Under the pieces are notes generated by a model, which was given only the letters and a program-made list of their open reading frames with translations, had not been told where the DNA came from and made no database searches. Source: Thermococcus argininiproducens (GTDB lineage: Archaea; Methanobacteriota_B; Thermococci; Thermococcales; Thermococcaceae). Taken from it: DNA of 64,000 nt. Positions 19,230 through 28,105 of the stretch are shown one piece after another (within the stretch, counting starts at the first letter, position 1; each line of letters opens with the position of its first letter). The stretch is taken from positions 124,001-188,000 of the forward strand of contig NZ_CP080572.1 in assembly GCF_023746595.1 (NCBI RefSeq). Direction: 5' to 3'. A program made the position numbers and the translations under genes.

Positions 19230-20135
19230 ATGGTTAAGTATTTGGAATTAAGGTATAAAACATTTGAAGAATATTTTGAGAACTTTATTGATACTTTACT
19301 CTCAACAAACAAGACTTATGAATATTTTGTTGATTGGGAAAAAGTGAAGAATGTCGTTTTGAAATATGAAAAAGAGCTGGCTCTGTTAAAACAATTGTAC
19401 GAATTGAAACCTAAAAAAGCTAAAGAGCGATTAAAATTATTGCTACAAGAGCATCCAACAATACTGCCTCTTATCCCCGCTCTAATCGCTGAAAGAACTG
19501 ATAAAGGATTATTAAGTATTTATGACCCAGATAAAATGCAATTTGTAGAATTTAATTTTAAGTCGCACTTTTTAACAGAGAGCGAAATTAATCAAATAGT
19601 TGAATTTTGTGAAAAAACGGGACTATTGGATGTCTTGATTAGTGTTCAAAATTTGAGAGATTACCTATTTGGGGTTGAGGTTGGGATTGATACAAACGCT
19701 AGGAAAGGGAGAAGTGGCACACTTTTTGAAAAAATGGTAAAAAGATTCCTTGAGAAAAATTTGCCTGAATATGTAAGAGTCATTCCTCAGGATAGAAGGT
19801 TTTCTCTCTATGAGACTATTGGAAGAACTAAAAAGGAGAAAGCTAAAAGGCATGACTTCGTATTGTATAAAGAAGAAACTCCTATTATGGCTATAGAAGT
19901 CAATTTCTACAATGTTACAGGAAGTAAACCGATAGAGATTGTTGGGAGTTATATTACTCTAAATAAGGCAGCCAAAGAAAAAGGAATTGCCTTTGTGTGG
20001 GTTACAGACGGACCAGCGTGGAAAAAGATGAGGGAGCCATTAATGAGAGGAATGAAAGAAATTGAGTGGGTTGTTAATTATTTCCAACTTCAGAAGCTTA
20101 TTCAATATTTCAACTCCATTAACTGGGAAATTTAA
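19230..20135 (+). CDS. DpnII-type restriction endonuclease (GATC)
   Basis: The 301-residue protein matches the DpnII/MboI family of type II endonucleases that cut unmethylated GATC. Family features are the helical N-terminus with LLKQLYELKPKKAKE, the NARKGRSGTLFE motif near residue 152, and a PD-(D/E)xK-type centre around RHDFVLY and AIEVNFYN (residues 207-230). A ribosome site AGGAGG precedes it. It is convergent with the Dam methylase 15 bases downstream, the usual pairing for this system. It is last in the operon with the helicase fusion. Confidence 0.87.
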   Translation: MVKYLELRYKTFEEYFENFIDTLLSTNKTYEYFVDWEKVKNVVLKYEKELALLKQLYELKPKKAKERLKLLLQEHPTILPLIPALIAERTDKGLLSIYDPDKMQFVEFNFKSHFLTESEINQIVEFCEKTGLLDVLISVQNLRDYLFGVEVGIDTNARKGRSGTLFEKMVKRFLEKNLPEYVRVIPQDRRFSLYETIGRTKKEKAKRHDFVLYKEETPIMAIEVNFYNVTGSKPIEIVGSYITLNKAAKEKGIAFVWVTDGPAWKKMREPLMRGMKEIEWVVNYFQLQKLIQYFNSINWEI

Positions 20136-20150
20136 AAAGAGGAGATGAAA

Positions 20151-21113
20151 CTACACCTTTACAAGAAACTCTGCTATAGTTATTTGTTTTTTAATTTCTC
20201 TTTTAGTCATTGACATCATTTTTGTTCCGTTTCCATTTTTTGTTAATTCAATTGCTTTTGAGATACCAACTCTAAGCTCTTTTGGCACATTGGTGACTAA
20301 TATTTCTGCTATTTTTCCTCTTTTATCTGCTTTTGAGTTTATGGCTCTGTTAGCATAAACAGTAATAACCTCAAATTCTTTGATTCCTTCATATAGCTCC
20401 CTAACTGGCTGAGCATGAGAGTTACTCAGGATAAAGTAAACTCCCATTTCATGTAATTCAATACACACATCTCTTAACCTTTCTTGATCTTTTTGAGTGA
20501 AGTCATCTTTTGAGTAGCTAGTGAAGTTAGCTGTTTTGGAAATTGGATGATACGGGGGATCGAAGTATACTAGATCCCCTGGCCGAGCAACAGTTAGGAT
20601 ATATGTAAAGTCTTCATTGTAAATTTCAAGTCTCTTCAGAACTTCACTGACTTTTCTAAGTCTCTCTTCATCTACTATTGTTGGATTTTTATATCTACCA
20701 AAAGGAACGTTGAATTCTCCTTTTCTATTTTCTCTATAGAGGCCATTATATCCTGTCTTATTTAAATACAGAAGTAAGCTTGCAAGCCTTATGTGTGGAG
20801 GTCTGAAACCTTCTCTGATTATCTTATTAAACTCTTCCCTAGCCTTATAGTAATACTCTTTTTCATTTTTATGCTGCTTTGCATCTTGTATTAGTTCTTC
20901 AACATAATCTCTAACCACAAGATAGAAGTTTATTAGTTTAAGATTAATGTCATTGATTGTTCCTCTTTTTGGCTCTAGCCAAAAAGTAACTGCTCCTCCT
21001 CCAAAAAATGGTTCATGGAATGTTCTCTCTTTGAAATCTTTTGGCATTAGTGCTACTATTTGAGGCAATATCTGTCTTTTTCCTCCAGCCCATTTTAACA
21101 CAGGTTCGGCCAT
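20151..21113 (-). CDS. Dam-type DNA adenine methylase (GATC)
   Basis: This 320-residue D12-class N6-adenine methyltransferase probably protects GATC sites from the adjacent endonuclease. It opens with the SAM-binding motif LKWAGGKRQILPQI, then FHEPFFGGGAVTFWL near residue 36, and the catalytic DPPYHP near residue 184. The start at 21113 is selected because GGAGAGGATG lies just before it; the longer frame to 21167 would place the N-terminus inside the promoter. The upstream region carries three copies of GTGCAACA, suggesting dedicated regulation. Confidence 0.9.
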   Translation of the reverse strand: MAEPVLKWAGGKRQILPQIVALMPKDFKERTFHEPFFGGGAVTFWLEPKRGTINDINLKLINFYLVVRDYVEELIQDAKQHKNEKEYYYKAREEFNKIIREGFRPPHIRLASLLLYLNKTGYNGLYRENRKGEFNVPFGRYKNPTIVDEERLRKVSEVLKRLEIYNEDFTYILTVARPGDLVYFDPPYHPISKTANFTSYSKDDFTQKDQERLRDVCIELHEMGVYFILSNSHAQPVRELYEGIKEFEVITVYANRAINSKADKRGKIAEILVTNVPKELRVGISKAIELTKNGNGTKMMSMTKREIKKQITIAEFLVKV

Positions 21114-21171
21114 TTTATCATCCTCTCCATATTCAATTCTCTTTAGCTTAATAAAGTTATTATACATTTGT

Positions 21172-21229
21172 GTGCAACAATATTATTTAAGCTTTTTGGT
21201 GCAACATTATGTGAAGATAATGTGCAACA
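21172..21229. promoter_or_regulatory. Three GTGCAACA direct repeats upstream of dam
   Basis: GTGCAACA occurs at 21172-21179, 21199-21206 and 21222-21229 in the dam promoter. The reverse complement TGTTGCAC occurs at 21871-21878, upstream of the small gene at 21362-21811. The repeat spacings of 27 and 23 bases are near whole helical turns. This arrangement suggests a shared operator through which the small ribbon-helix-helix-like protein or another factor balances the restriction-modification genes. Confidence 0.45.
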
Positions 21230-21361
21230 CAAAAACTAATTTTTTGCACATAGTGAGTAAAAATGGTATTTTAGACAATTTGTTGTGGGCATACGCTTAA
21301 TGCCTCGTTATAATTGCATATCCAAAGGGAGAAGTTGGAATAAGAAGTACTAAACGGGAGA

Positions 21362-21811
21362 TCAAACCCCATAGCTAAGCCCAAGCTTTTTTCTGATATA
21401 ATTTGAAATGTCAAGACCTTCTTTAGTAGCTTCTTCAAGAACTCGGTTATACTCTTCTTCAGTTACTCTAATTGATATCCATTTAGTTCTCTTTACTGGA
21501 CCAAAGAGGGCTTTAGCCTCTGCCTCCCAGAGCGCCTTTAGGGCTTTAGCTTTAGTTTTAATAATCCTTGCTCTAGTAAATCCTGAAAATTCTCTCTCAA
21601 GTATCTCCTTAAACTCTTGAAGTGTTTCTTCATTTCCATTATTATACCTCAAAAATTCAGAAAGTGCTATTTTAACTGCTTCATTCCATTCTTTAAACCC
21701 TTTATACTTGAGAATTGCTTCAAATGCCTTTATACCAGCTGCAGGGACTTTAGATTTCCCAATTACTGGAGCATTCACTTCATTCAACTTTTTGAGAATA
21801 CTCTCAAACAT
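21362..21811 (-). CDS. Ribbon-helix-helix-like protein, possible controller
   Basis: The 149-residue charged protein has a C-terminal segment resembling a ribbon-helix-helix DNA-binding motif: KWISIRVTEEEYNRVLEEAT followed by GLDISNYIRKKLGL (residues 108-147). The N-terminal two-thirds is helical and unknown. It lies upstream of dam on the same strand. Its promoter holds the reverse complement of the octamer repeated three times before dam, so it could be the controller of the restriction-modification cassette. That role is inferred from position and the motif only. Confidence 0.6.
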   Translation of the reverse strand: MFESILKKLNEVNAPVIGKSKVPAAGIKAFEAILKYKGFKEWNEAVKIALSEFLRYNNGNEETLQEFKEILEREFSGFTRARIIKTKAKALKALWEAEAKALFGPVKRTKWISIRVTEEEYNRVLEEATKEGLDISNYIRKKLGLSYGV

Positions 21812-21925
21812 TTTTTCTTCACCTAGTCTGTTCTTAATTGATTTTAATGTTTCACCATTTAAATAAATTATGTTGCACTATGATTTTTATTACTCTGTAG
21901 ATTTCCAAGGAGCATAGGCGAGTAA

Positions 21926-22063
21926 ATGAAATTTAAACCCTTAATTCCAAAACTAAACTTCATCACAAACAAAAAGAAGTGGAGCGGCCACTTAATGGGC
22001 AAAGCTATGAGAGAAATTCCAGAAGACGATTACAAACTAATTGAAAGTCTCATAAAAGAATAA
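21926..22063 (+). pseudogene. Displaced 3' end of an EVE-domain gene
   Basis: Forty-five codons ending at 22061-22063 encode [20 protein letters not shown] and then [18 protein letters not shown]. They align residue by residue with the last 42 residues of the intact EVE protein at 10958-11395, but the DNA has clearly diverged. It has no front part and no evident ribosome site, so it is a remnant. It marks the right border of the AT-rich island, with higher-GC housekeeping sequence resuming at trpB2. Confidence 0.8.
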
Positions 22064-22070
22064 AAGAAGA

Positions 22071-23330
22071 TCATATCATCCCATTCAACGCCGGAATCTC
22101 TTCAGGTTCGTAATCCTGCAGTTTTCCCTCCAAGAAGTCATCATACCCCTTAAGATCAAGGAGACCATGGCCGCTTAGATTGAATAGTATAACCCTCTCT
22201 TCTCCCTTCTCCTTTGCCTGAAGAGCTAAATCTATTGCGGCCTTTATTGCGTGTGCACTCTCAGGGGCCGGTACTATTCCTTCGCTCCTTGCAAATGTTA
22301 GAGCGGCTTCAAAAACTTCTGTTTGGTGATAAGCTACAGGTTTAACGATGCCATGGTTAAGGAGCACGCTGAGTGTGGGGGCTAGGCCGTGATACCTCAA
22401 GCCTCCAGCGTGAATGGGTGGGACATAGTATGTATGACCTAGAGTGTGCATTTTCATTTTTGGAGTTAGTTTTCCTGAATCTCCGTAGTCATATGTGTAA
22501 ATTCCCGATGTCATGCTCGGAGCGGCTTTTGGTTCAACCGCTATAAACTCATATTCTGCTTTACCATCTAGAACATCTTTGACAAATGGATAAGCTAAAC
22601 CTGCAAAGTTGCTTCCTCCACCAACGCATCCAATTATAACGTCCGGCTCCTCAAACTCCTTCATCTGTTCCTTAGCCTCAAGGCCTATGACAGTCTGGTG
22701 CATAAGGACGTGGTTCAACACACTGCCAAGGGAATAGCGTGCACTTTCATTCCTCAAAACATCTTCAATGGCCTCACTTATTGCTATCCCCAAGCCACCG
22801 GGATGATTTGGGTCCTCCTTTAGAAACCTTTTACCTACCTCAGTCCTATTACTTGGGCTGGGGTAGACCTCCGCTCCATAGACATTCATTAAGACTCTCC
22901 TATATGGCTTCTGCTGAAAACTGGCCCTTGCCATATAAACACGAACCTTTAAGCCAAGCAGGGCTCCAGCAAGCGAAAGGGCCGTTCCCCACTGGCCTGC
23001 TCCAGTTTCCGTTACTAGCCTTTCAATACCCTGTTTCTTAGCGTAATACGCCTGTGCTAGGGCCGTGTTTATCTTGTGACTTCCCGTTGTCGTTGCACCC
23101 TCGTATTTGAAGTATATCCTTGCCGGGGTGCCTAACTTTTTCTCAAGGTTTGTGGCCCTGAACAACGGTGTGGGTCGACCTATCTTTGCATAGAGCTCCC
23201 TAATTTCCCCTGGAATCTCAACATAACGTTCCTTGCTCATCTCTTGCTTCACAAGTTCTCCCGCGAAAATTCTCAAGAGCTTTTCAGGTTTTATTGGTTC
23301 CTCTGTCTCCGGATCTAAGGGAGGCGCCAA
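22071..23330 (-). CDS. trpB2: Tryptophan synthase beta chain 2 (TrpB2), start lost
   Basis: TrpB2 is the stand-alone PLP-dependent beta-type tryptophan synthase of archaea, making tryptophan from indole and serine. The PLP lysine lies in [10 protein letters not shown], and [11 protein letters not shown] and [11 protein letters not shown] (phosphate loop) are intact. The frame is open and homologous up to about 23385 ([18 protein letters not shown]), where it runs directly into the right end of the GC-rich element. The usual first handful of codons and the ATG are missing, and no ATG or GTG occurs in frame. Only a TTG at 23328-23330 could serve, costing about 25 residues. The gene may be silent or poorly expressed. 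Confidence 0.85.
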   Translation of the reverse strand: MAPPLDPETEEPIKPEKLLRIFAGELVKQEMSKERYVEIPGEIRELYAKIGRPTPLFRATNLEKKLGTPARIYFKYEGATTTGSHKINTALAQAYYAKKQGIERLVTETGAGQWGTALSLAGALLGLKVRVYMARASFQQKPYRRVLMNVYGAEVYPSPSNRTEVGKRFLKEDPNHPGGLGIAISEAIEDVLRNESARYSLGSVLNHVLMHQTVIGLEAKEQMKEFEEPDVIIGCVGGGSNFAGLAYPFVKDVLDGKAEYEFIAVEPKAAPSMTSGIYTYDYGDSGKLTPKMKMHTLGHTYYVPPIHAGGLRYHGLAPTLSVLLNHGIVKPVAYHQTEVFEAALTFARSEGIVPAPESAHAIKAAIDLALQAKEKGEERVILFNLSGHGLLDLKGYDDFLEGKLQDYEPEEIPALNGMI

Positions 23331-23385
23331 AGCCTCCGGGAGGTCTGGTAGGATGTTGTACCAAACCCTAGGTATTTTTCCATCC

Positions 23386-23780
23386 CTGACCTCCTCCCCG
23401 CCGTGAACAACGAGGGTTCCAACGAATTAACCCCTCGCCAGTGGCGGAGAGGTTTGCGGGCCCATCACTTACTCCCGTTGCCGGTTTCAGTTCAGCCCGC
23501 GGGCCCGGTCTTAGGCCCATTACCCCTACCGCAAAGCGGTTCGGGGTTATCGTTTTAGAGGCCACTCTTCAAGGTTTCAACCACCTCAGCGGTGGTATTA
23601 TAAAGGACGCCTAACGGCGTCTTCCCCCATGCAGGGGGACACGAGTGAAACTCTCACTAAAGGTTGCCCTTGGGGTGGCCTCTTCGAGATCCTATTACGT
23701 TGCAAGAGTTTAAAAAGATTTCTACTTGAGGACTAAATTTTAGAATTCCTGCATCCTCACCCCAAAGAGAGAGGCTTTCA
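23386..23780 (-). mobile_element. GC-rich non-autonomous element, IS605/TnpB-like end, copy 2
   Basis: This is the reverse-strand counterpart of 6863-7265, with the same edges: TGAAAGCC at its left end (23773-23780 here) and GGCGGGGAGGAGGTCAG at its right end (23386 side). Between the copies, stem sequences change together. For example, the loop region between CCCCGA and TAGGGG holds ACCGC/GCGGT here and AGCC/GGCT in copy 1, which indicates selection for RNA structure. The right end lies where the first codons of trpB2 should be. No transposase gene is included. Confidence 0.6.
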
Positions 23781-23833
23781 AAAAAATGTGACTATCCATA
23801 GGCTCCTCGAGATTTTCCGCAAGATTCATATGG

Positions 23834-23858
23834 GAGGTACCCCATAATGGGATACCTC
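23834..23858. terminator. Long inverted repeat 10 bases after the CGP-CTERM gene
   Basis: Arms of 12 bases (GAGGTACCCCAT and ATGGGATACCTC) around one base pair with a single mismatch. It sits directly past the stop of the CGP-CTERM gene at 23869 and faces the GC-rich element. The position suggests a transcript-end hairpin, although archaeal termination usually relies on T-runs and none is evident. Confidence 0.4.
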
Positions 23859-23868
23859 TAGTAAAAGA

Positions 23869-25053
23869 TCATTTCCTAAAAACCCTCACCATCAATAGCA
23901 AACCCAAGATAAGGCCTGGCCCACAGACACTCTCTGTTTGTTGTGATGTTGTGGAAGTTGTACTAGTTTGAGGAAGCTCAACCTGGCTCGGAGGAAGCTT
24001 AAGCTTAAAAGGTTGGCCAACACACCTCAACAAAAGTGGACTGTCACTTTCGTCATAAGCAACCCATGAATACTTCCCATCTTTCTCGTACCAGCCTATA
24101 TGGGAGTTATAACCCGCTTTTCCCATTTTTGCAACCTTTGCAATCATTTCAATGTCCTCTTCGTTGATCCTGACTATCCCATTATCCCTAAGCCACACGA
24201 GCTCTGTTCTAAGGGCCTCGGTGAAGTTAAAGGAATAAGGATCAACCACCCCTGTAGGACTTTCCACAGTCTCGCTTTCGAAACTCAAGTTTTCAAGCAT
24301 GCACGAGATTCCAAAAACATCAAAAAGGGCCTTCATTTCATTCAAATCCTCTTCACTTGGCTTTTCTTTCCCATAGTCTGCTATCCAGACCTCAGCATTT
24401 GGTACCTTAACAACTTTTGATGGGTCCATGTTGTGCTCTCTTAAACACTTTTCAAATTCCTCATTTGATTTCCATGTGCAGAAACCATTGACACAGCCGC
24501 ATTGAGTTAATCTTAAGCAATCATACCATTCCGCATATATGCATGGGGTGATTACTTCTTTTGCTTTATCTCTAGTAGTACAAACTTCTCCAGAGCATCC
24601 TCCTGTAGCACACTCCGAGTCATTTTGACATTCATCTCCCCTTGATAGATTTATTTGCACAAGCAGATTCTTCTTTTTGAATGTAAACCCTTCAACTTCC
24701 CATCCAAGCTCTTTGGCTTTCTCAACCATCTCTTCAGAAATTAGCAAAGGAGTTACAAGTGAAGCATGAGCATAGGTGGAGCTAAAACTCTTTGCCGGTA
24801 TCTGGACCCTAACCCTAAGAAAGCCATTATCCTCACTTAAAATTACCGCAACGCTTTCATCATGGTGTGAACGATAGATTATGCTATCATTTTCGATTAT
24901 CACATTTTGAGCAGATTTCAATGGGGTTAAATCATAAGTAATCCCAGGTTTGTTGAGATAAACTTCAACTGCTAGAGAATCCATTGGGTTATAACACGCA
25001 TTTGCGAAAGGCACGAAGAAAAGTAAAATCCCAATGAGCAGTGACCATCGCAT
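23869..25053 (-). CDS. CGP-CTERM anchored Cys-rich surface protein
   Basis: This 394-residue secreted protein has an N-terminal signal (MRWSLLIGILLFFVPFANAC). A Thr/Ser/Gln spacer (TSTTSTTSQQTES) and the Thermococcales CGP-CTERM sorting tail (CGPGLILGLLLMV plus VFRK) end the protein, which is probably processed and lipid-anchored outside the cell. In the middle, cysteines cluster between roughly residues 155 and 215 (ECQNDSECATGGCSGEVC and CGCVNGFC), matching the eight-cysteine-cluster domain found in this family. The ligand is unknown. The start at 25053 is taken for its spacing to GGTG; an ATG at 25059 is equally possible. Confidence 0.87.
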   Translation of the reverse strand: MRWSLLIGILLFFVPFANACYNPMDSLAVEVYLNKPGITYDLTPLKSAQNVIIENDSIIYRSHHDESVAVILSEDNGFLRVRVQIPAKSFSSTYAHASLVTPLLISEEMVEKAKELGWEVEGFTFKKKNLLVQINLSRGDECQNDSECATGGCSGEVCTTRDKAKEVITPCIYAEWYDCLRLTQCGCVNGFCTWKSNEEFEKCLREHNMDPSKVVKVPNAEVWIADYGKEKPSEEDLNEMKALFDVFGISCMLENLSFESETVESPTGVVDPYSFNFTEALRTELVWLRDNGIVRINEEDIEMIAKVAKMGKAGYNSHIGWYEKDGKYSWVAYDESDSPLLLRCVGQPFKLKLPPSQVELPQTSTTSTTSQQTESVCGPGLILGLLLMVRVFRK

Positions 25054-25137
25054 TTTCATACACCGTAAGTGTATAGAGTTCAAAGTATATACGCCTATCG
25101 AGAACTTCAAACCCATTTGAAGTTATTCGTTGGCAAA

Positions 25138-25662
25138 CTATCTTTTCCTAATCCGTGCGGTCACATAGTCGTTTGGGGGATAAATTATCTCTACCACATA
25201 TTTATCCCGTGGAATTTCATCTATGGCCCGTTTAACTCCAGGAAACCCATAATTATGAACAAAAACTACCGTATGATCTCCCAGTAGTTTTTTACAATTT
25301 TCCCAGTCGCTTTTTGCAGTTTCATAGGATTTTCCACCATCAATAAATATAAGATCCATTATTGGAAGCTCATTTATATGCTGAGGAAGGGTGACCTTAG
25401 AATCCCCTTTAAAAAGCTTAAATTTAGAGCCTGTCTCTTTCAGCTTTTTGTAGACTTTCTGATAGTGAGCCTCACTTTCAAAGTAGTCGAATCCATAGTA
25501 TTCTATCTCTTCCGGAGGAAAGTTCTTCTTAGCTGCTTCAATCATGTTCTTTGCATTTTCACCATCATATACTCCTATTTCCATTAATCTTTTACATTTG
25601 TTCTTTTTTATGTGTTCATTCAAAAAAGAATGATAACCAAACCCAAACACTCTCACCACCAT
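25138..25662 (-). CDS. Class I SAM-dependent methyltransferase
   Basis: This 174-residue small methyltransferase has a SAM-binding motif I variant RLMEIGVYDGENAKN near residue 25, an acidic motif II region (YYGFDYFES, near residue 55) and a motif IV-like LIFIDGGKSYETAKSDW near residue 105. The IDGGKSYE stretch resembles the TylF/CmcI-like O-methyltransferase group. The substrate cannot be told. It stands alone, with a promoter in the AT-rich 25663-25700 segment divergent from the amidase gene. Confidence 0.75.
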   Translation of the reverse strand: MVVRVFGFGYHSFLNEHIKKNKCKRLMEIGVYDGENAKNMIEAAKKNFPPEEIEYYGFDYFESEAHYQKVYKKLKETGSKFKLFKGDSKVTLPQHINELPIMDLIFIDGGKSYETAKSDWENCKKLLGDHTVVFVHNYGFPGVKRAIDEIPRDKYVVEIIYPPNDYVTARIRKR

Positions 25663-25810
25663 ACTTTATCTAAGTTTTAGAATTTTAAATCTTTAATTAG
25701 TGATTAAAAAGTCTGTTGTGGAGGTGGGTTTATCTAATTTTGCCTATTAATTTACCAAGTATACAAAGGCTTTTATATTTCATAATTAAAATAATGCTTG
25801 GTGATTTGCA

Positions 25811-27112
25811 ATGGTTGCTGAAGAAGAAATTTTTAACGAGCTACAAACAAACGGAATTATCGGTCCCCACTCCAAAATGCTCGGGCCTGTGGCAGATGGA
25901 GGGAGAATAATCTTCGTCACAGCCCCCGGATGCTGGGGCCCAATGATAACGCCAACCATTAGAGGAGGGCACGAAGTCAACGTCCCTGTAGCTGTCGATG
26001 GCGCGAAAGTTGGTGACGGTCTAGTGATGAGGATAAAGAGCATAAAAGTGCTCTCAAAAGCGGCTTCTTCGGGCGTTGATACAGTAAGAGAAGGAGCTTT
26101 TGTCGGTGATCCTTACGTGGCCAAAAAATGTCCTTCATGTAACGATCCCTGGCCCGAGTTCGAAGTAATTGGAATTGGAGAAGATGCCATAAGGTGTAAA
26201 CACTGTGGCTCCCCTGCATCCCCATTTAAGATGGTGAACGGATACACTATGGTGCTTGACTCCAATCTTGGAGTAGGAGTTACGGTAAACAAAGAAACGG
26301 CTGAAATGATAGCTCAAGAAGCTTGGGAATGGCATGCCCTACCTAAAAACTCAAAGCAAGTACCAATTCTGATCTTTGCTAAAGCCGATATAGTTGGCGT
26401 TCCCTCAAGAATAAGGCCATTTTTAGGACAGTTTGGAACTGTCCCCGCTGTTGATATACCTGATTCACACAATGCAGGCGATTTTGGTTCGTTCTTGATA
26501 AACGCACCCCATCCCTATGCAATAACTAAAGAGGACTACGAAACCAAGCTCACAGATGGACACTTGGATATCGATGCAGTTAGAGAAGGAGCAATAATAA
26601 TAGCCCCAGTAAAAGTCGATGGAGGAGGAGTATACGCTGGAGATGCTCATGCAATGCAGGGAGATGGAGAAGTAGCGGGCCACACAACAGACATAAGTGC
26701 CGAGAGTGTTATAGAAGTCTCAGTCATTAAGAACCTTAACCTAGAAGGTCCAATTCTATTACCTCCAGAAGAGGACTTACCACCACTGGTTAAACCTTGG
26801 AGAAAAGACGAATGGGAAAGGGTGCAAACTTTAGCTAAGAAGTTTGGAATTGAACCCGAACCGGTTGCACCAGTACAGATAATAGGTTCTGGACCTACAA
26901 TAAATGAAGCTGCAATGAGAGGTTTTGAAAGGGCCGCAAAGCTATTTGGGATGAGTATTGAGGAAGTTAGAAACAGGGTAACCATAAGTGGAGCTGTAGA
27001 GATTGGTAGACTCCCAGGAATAGTGCAAGTTTCCATGCAAGTACCCCTAAGTGCCCTTGAAAAGATGGGTATAGATGAACTAGTTGTCAAACATTACAAA
27101 TTACCCTTCTAG
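25811..27112 (+). CDS. Acetamidase/formamidase family protein with zinc ribbon
   Basis: A 433-residue member of the FmdA/AmdA family, which hydrolyses short amides to the acid and ammonia. Family features are the N-terminal PVADGGRIIFVTAPGCWGP, the central DIPDSHNAGDFGS and the metal/active-site area GDAHAMQGDGEVAGH near residue 276. Unusually, residues 101-137 contain a CPSC...CKHC pair that looks like an inserted zinc ribbon. GGTGAT precedes the ATG. It is the first gene of the catabolic island; 265 non-coding bases separate it from the next gene. Confidence 0.82.
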   Translation: MVAEEEIFNELQTNGIIGPHSKMLGPVADGGRIIFVTAPGCWGPMITPTIRGGHEVNVPVAVDGAKVGDGLVMRIKSIKVLSKAASSGVDTVREGAFVGDPYVAKKCPSCNDPWPEFEVIGIGEDAIRCKHCGSPASPFKMVNGYTMVLDSNLGVGVTVNKETAEMIAQEAWEWHALPKNSKQVPILIFAKADIVGVPSRIRPFLGQFGTVPAVDIPDSHNAGDFGSFLINAPHPYAITKEDYETKLTDGHLDIDAVREGAIIIAPVKVDGGGVYAGDAHAMQGDGEVAGHTTDISAESVIEVSVIKNLNLEGPILLPPEEDLPPLVKPWRKDEWERVQTLAKKFGIEPEPVAPVQIIGSGPTINEAAMRGFERAAKLFGMSIEEVRNRVTISGAVEIGRLPGIVQVSMQVPLSALEKMGIDELVVKHYKLPF

Positions 27113-27332
27113 TTTAAACTATTTTCTTTTAAATTTTGTTCTAAAATGGTTCAATATTAAAACGTCTAAAAATATTATCCTAAAAATTGTAAAGCAATGT
27201 TACATTTATTCCTCAGACTAAGGGAAAAGATAAAAAACAAGCCGTACTTTTTGTCTTAAAAATATAAAATTTTTGTTGAAATAAGTACAGGTAATAATAA
27301 ACAAAAAGAAAGAAAAATTACAAGATATACAC

Positions 27333-27345
27333 AAAATATATAAAG
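27333..27345 (+). promoter_or_regulatory. TATA element before the DUF1097 gene
   Basis: AAAATATATAAAG lies about 33 bases before the ATG at 27378, with GGTGAG between them as ribosome site. The rest of the 27113-27377 gap is AT-rich with several short A/T runs. I see no gene or long repeat in it. Confidence 0.55.
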
Positions 27346-27377
27346 GTAGGACACATAGTAGTTAAAGGTGAGTTCAC

Positions 27378-27905
27378 ATGGCTGTTGTAAAACAAAGGAT
27401 ACCCCTTTGGATAGCCACCCCTATAACTGTAGCGGTAGCAACACCCTTTGCAACGAGATTGGGGACTTGGGGGCTCCCCGTGTGGATTAGCTTTATTGTT
27501 TGGGCTGAGTATTTTGTGTTCGGAGCAAATGTAGAAGCATTGAAAATGATAGGCTATGGTTTTCTCTATGGCTGCATTATGACGGCCTTTTGGCTAGCAT
27601 CATCCCTTGCATTGGCACCATCGCTAGGCTTTGACATTGCATTCATCATCACGAACTTCATTTGGGTTGGTATTGTAGTGTATACCCTAAAGTATCCCAG
27701 TATAGGGAAGGCGGTTCTAGCAATATTTAATGGAATTTCCATGACGCTTGCTGTATATTTCACCGGAGCATTGCCTCCAGTAGACGTTGGGCCCTATGCT
27801 GCTACTTTCGTCGCAGCTTTCTGGACAATAGTGGCAGGATATTTTGGGGCATTTCTAGGATGGTTCAACGTTACAATAACCTTCCCACAGACTGTAGAAG
27901 AGTGA
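27378..27905 (+). CDS. DUF1097 membrane protein
   Basis: The 175-residue inner-membrane protein of the DUF1097/YcdZ family has five or six hydrophobic segments (for example around residues 8-25, 30-45, 55-80, 85-105, 110-130 and 140-165). The function is not known for the family. A conserved-looking VWAEYFVFG and PPVDVGPYAATF lie in loops. Its place between an amidase and a split ATP-dependent phosphotransferase suggests it may pass the island's substrate or product across the membrane; this is inference. Confidence 0.75.
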   Translation: MAVVKQRIPLWIATPITVAVATPFATRLGTWGLPVWISFIVWAEYFVFGANVEALKMIGYGFLYGCIMTAFWLASSLALAPSLGFDIAFIITNFIWVGIVVYTLKYPSIGKAVLAIFNGISMTLAVYFTGALPPVDVGPYAATFVAAFWTIVAGYFGAFLGWFNVTITFPQTVEE

Positions 27906-28105
27906 GACCATAGTTTCCTTGTACTTTTATTTTTATATAACATAAATTGTCAACATTCTAAAGGGTATATTGTAAATGAGATGAGCATTCTGTCCATATT
28001 TTTACAAAACATGCATTTTATTATAACATTCTGTATATAAAAAGGTTTAAAAAGTTTGATATATTACATACAAATAGGTGTAGTTATACACAAGGAGTTG
28101 GGAAT

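Noticed and set aside
13041-21113. Calling the island a standard class 1 or class 2 DISARM
   Set aside because: There is no separate DrmD or DrmE and DrmA/B/C are one protein, so only DISARM-like is justified.
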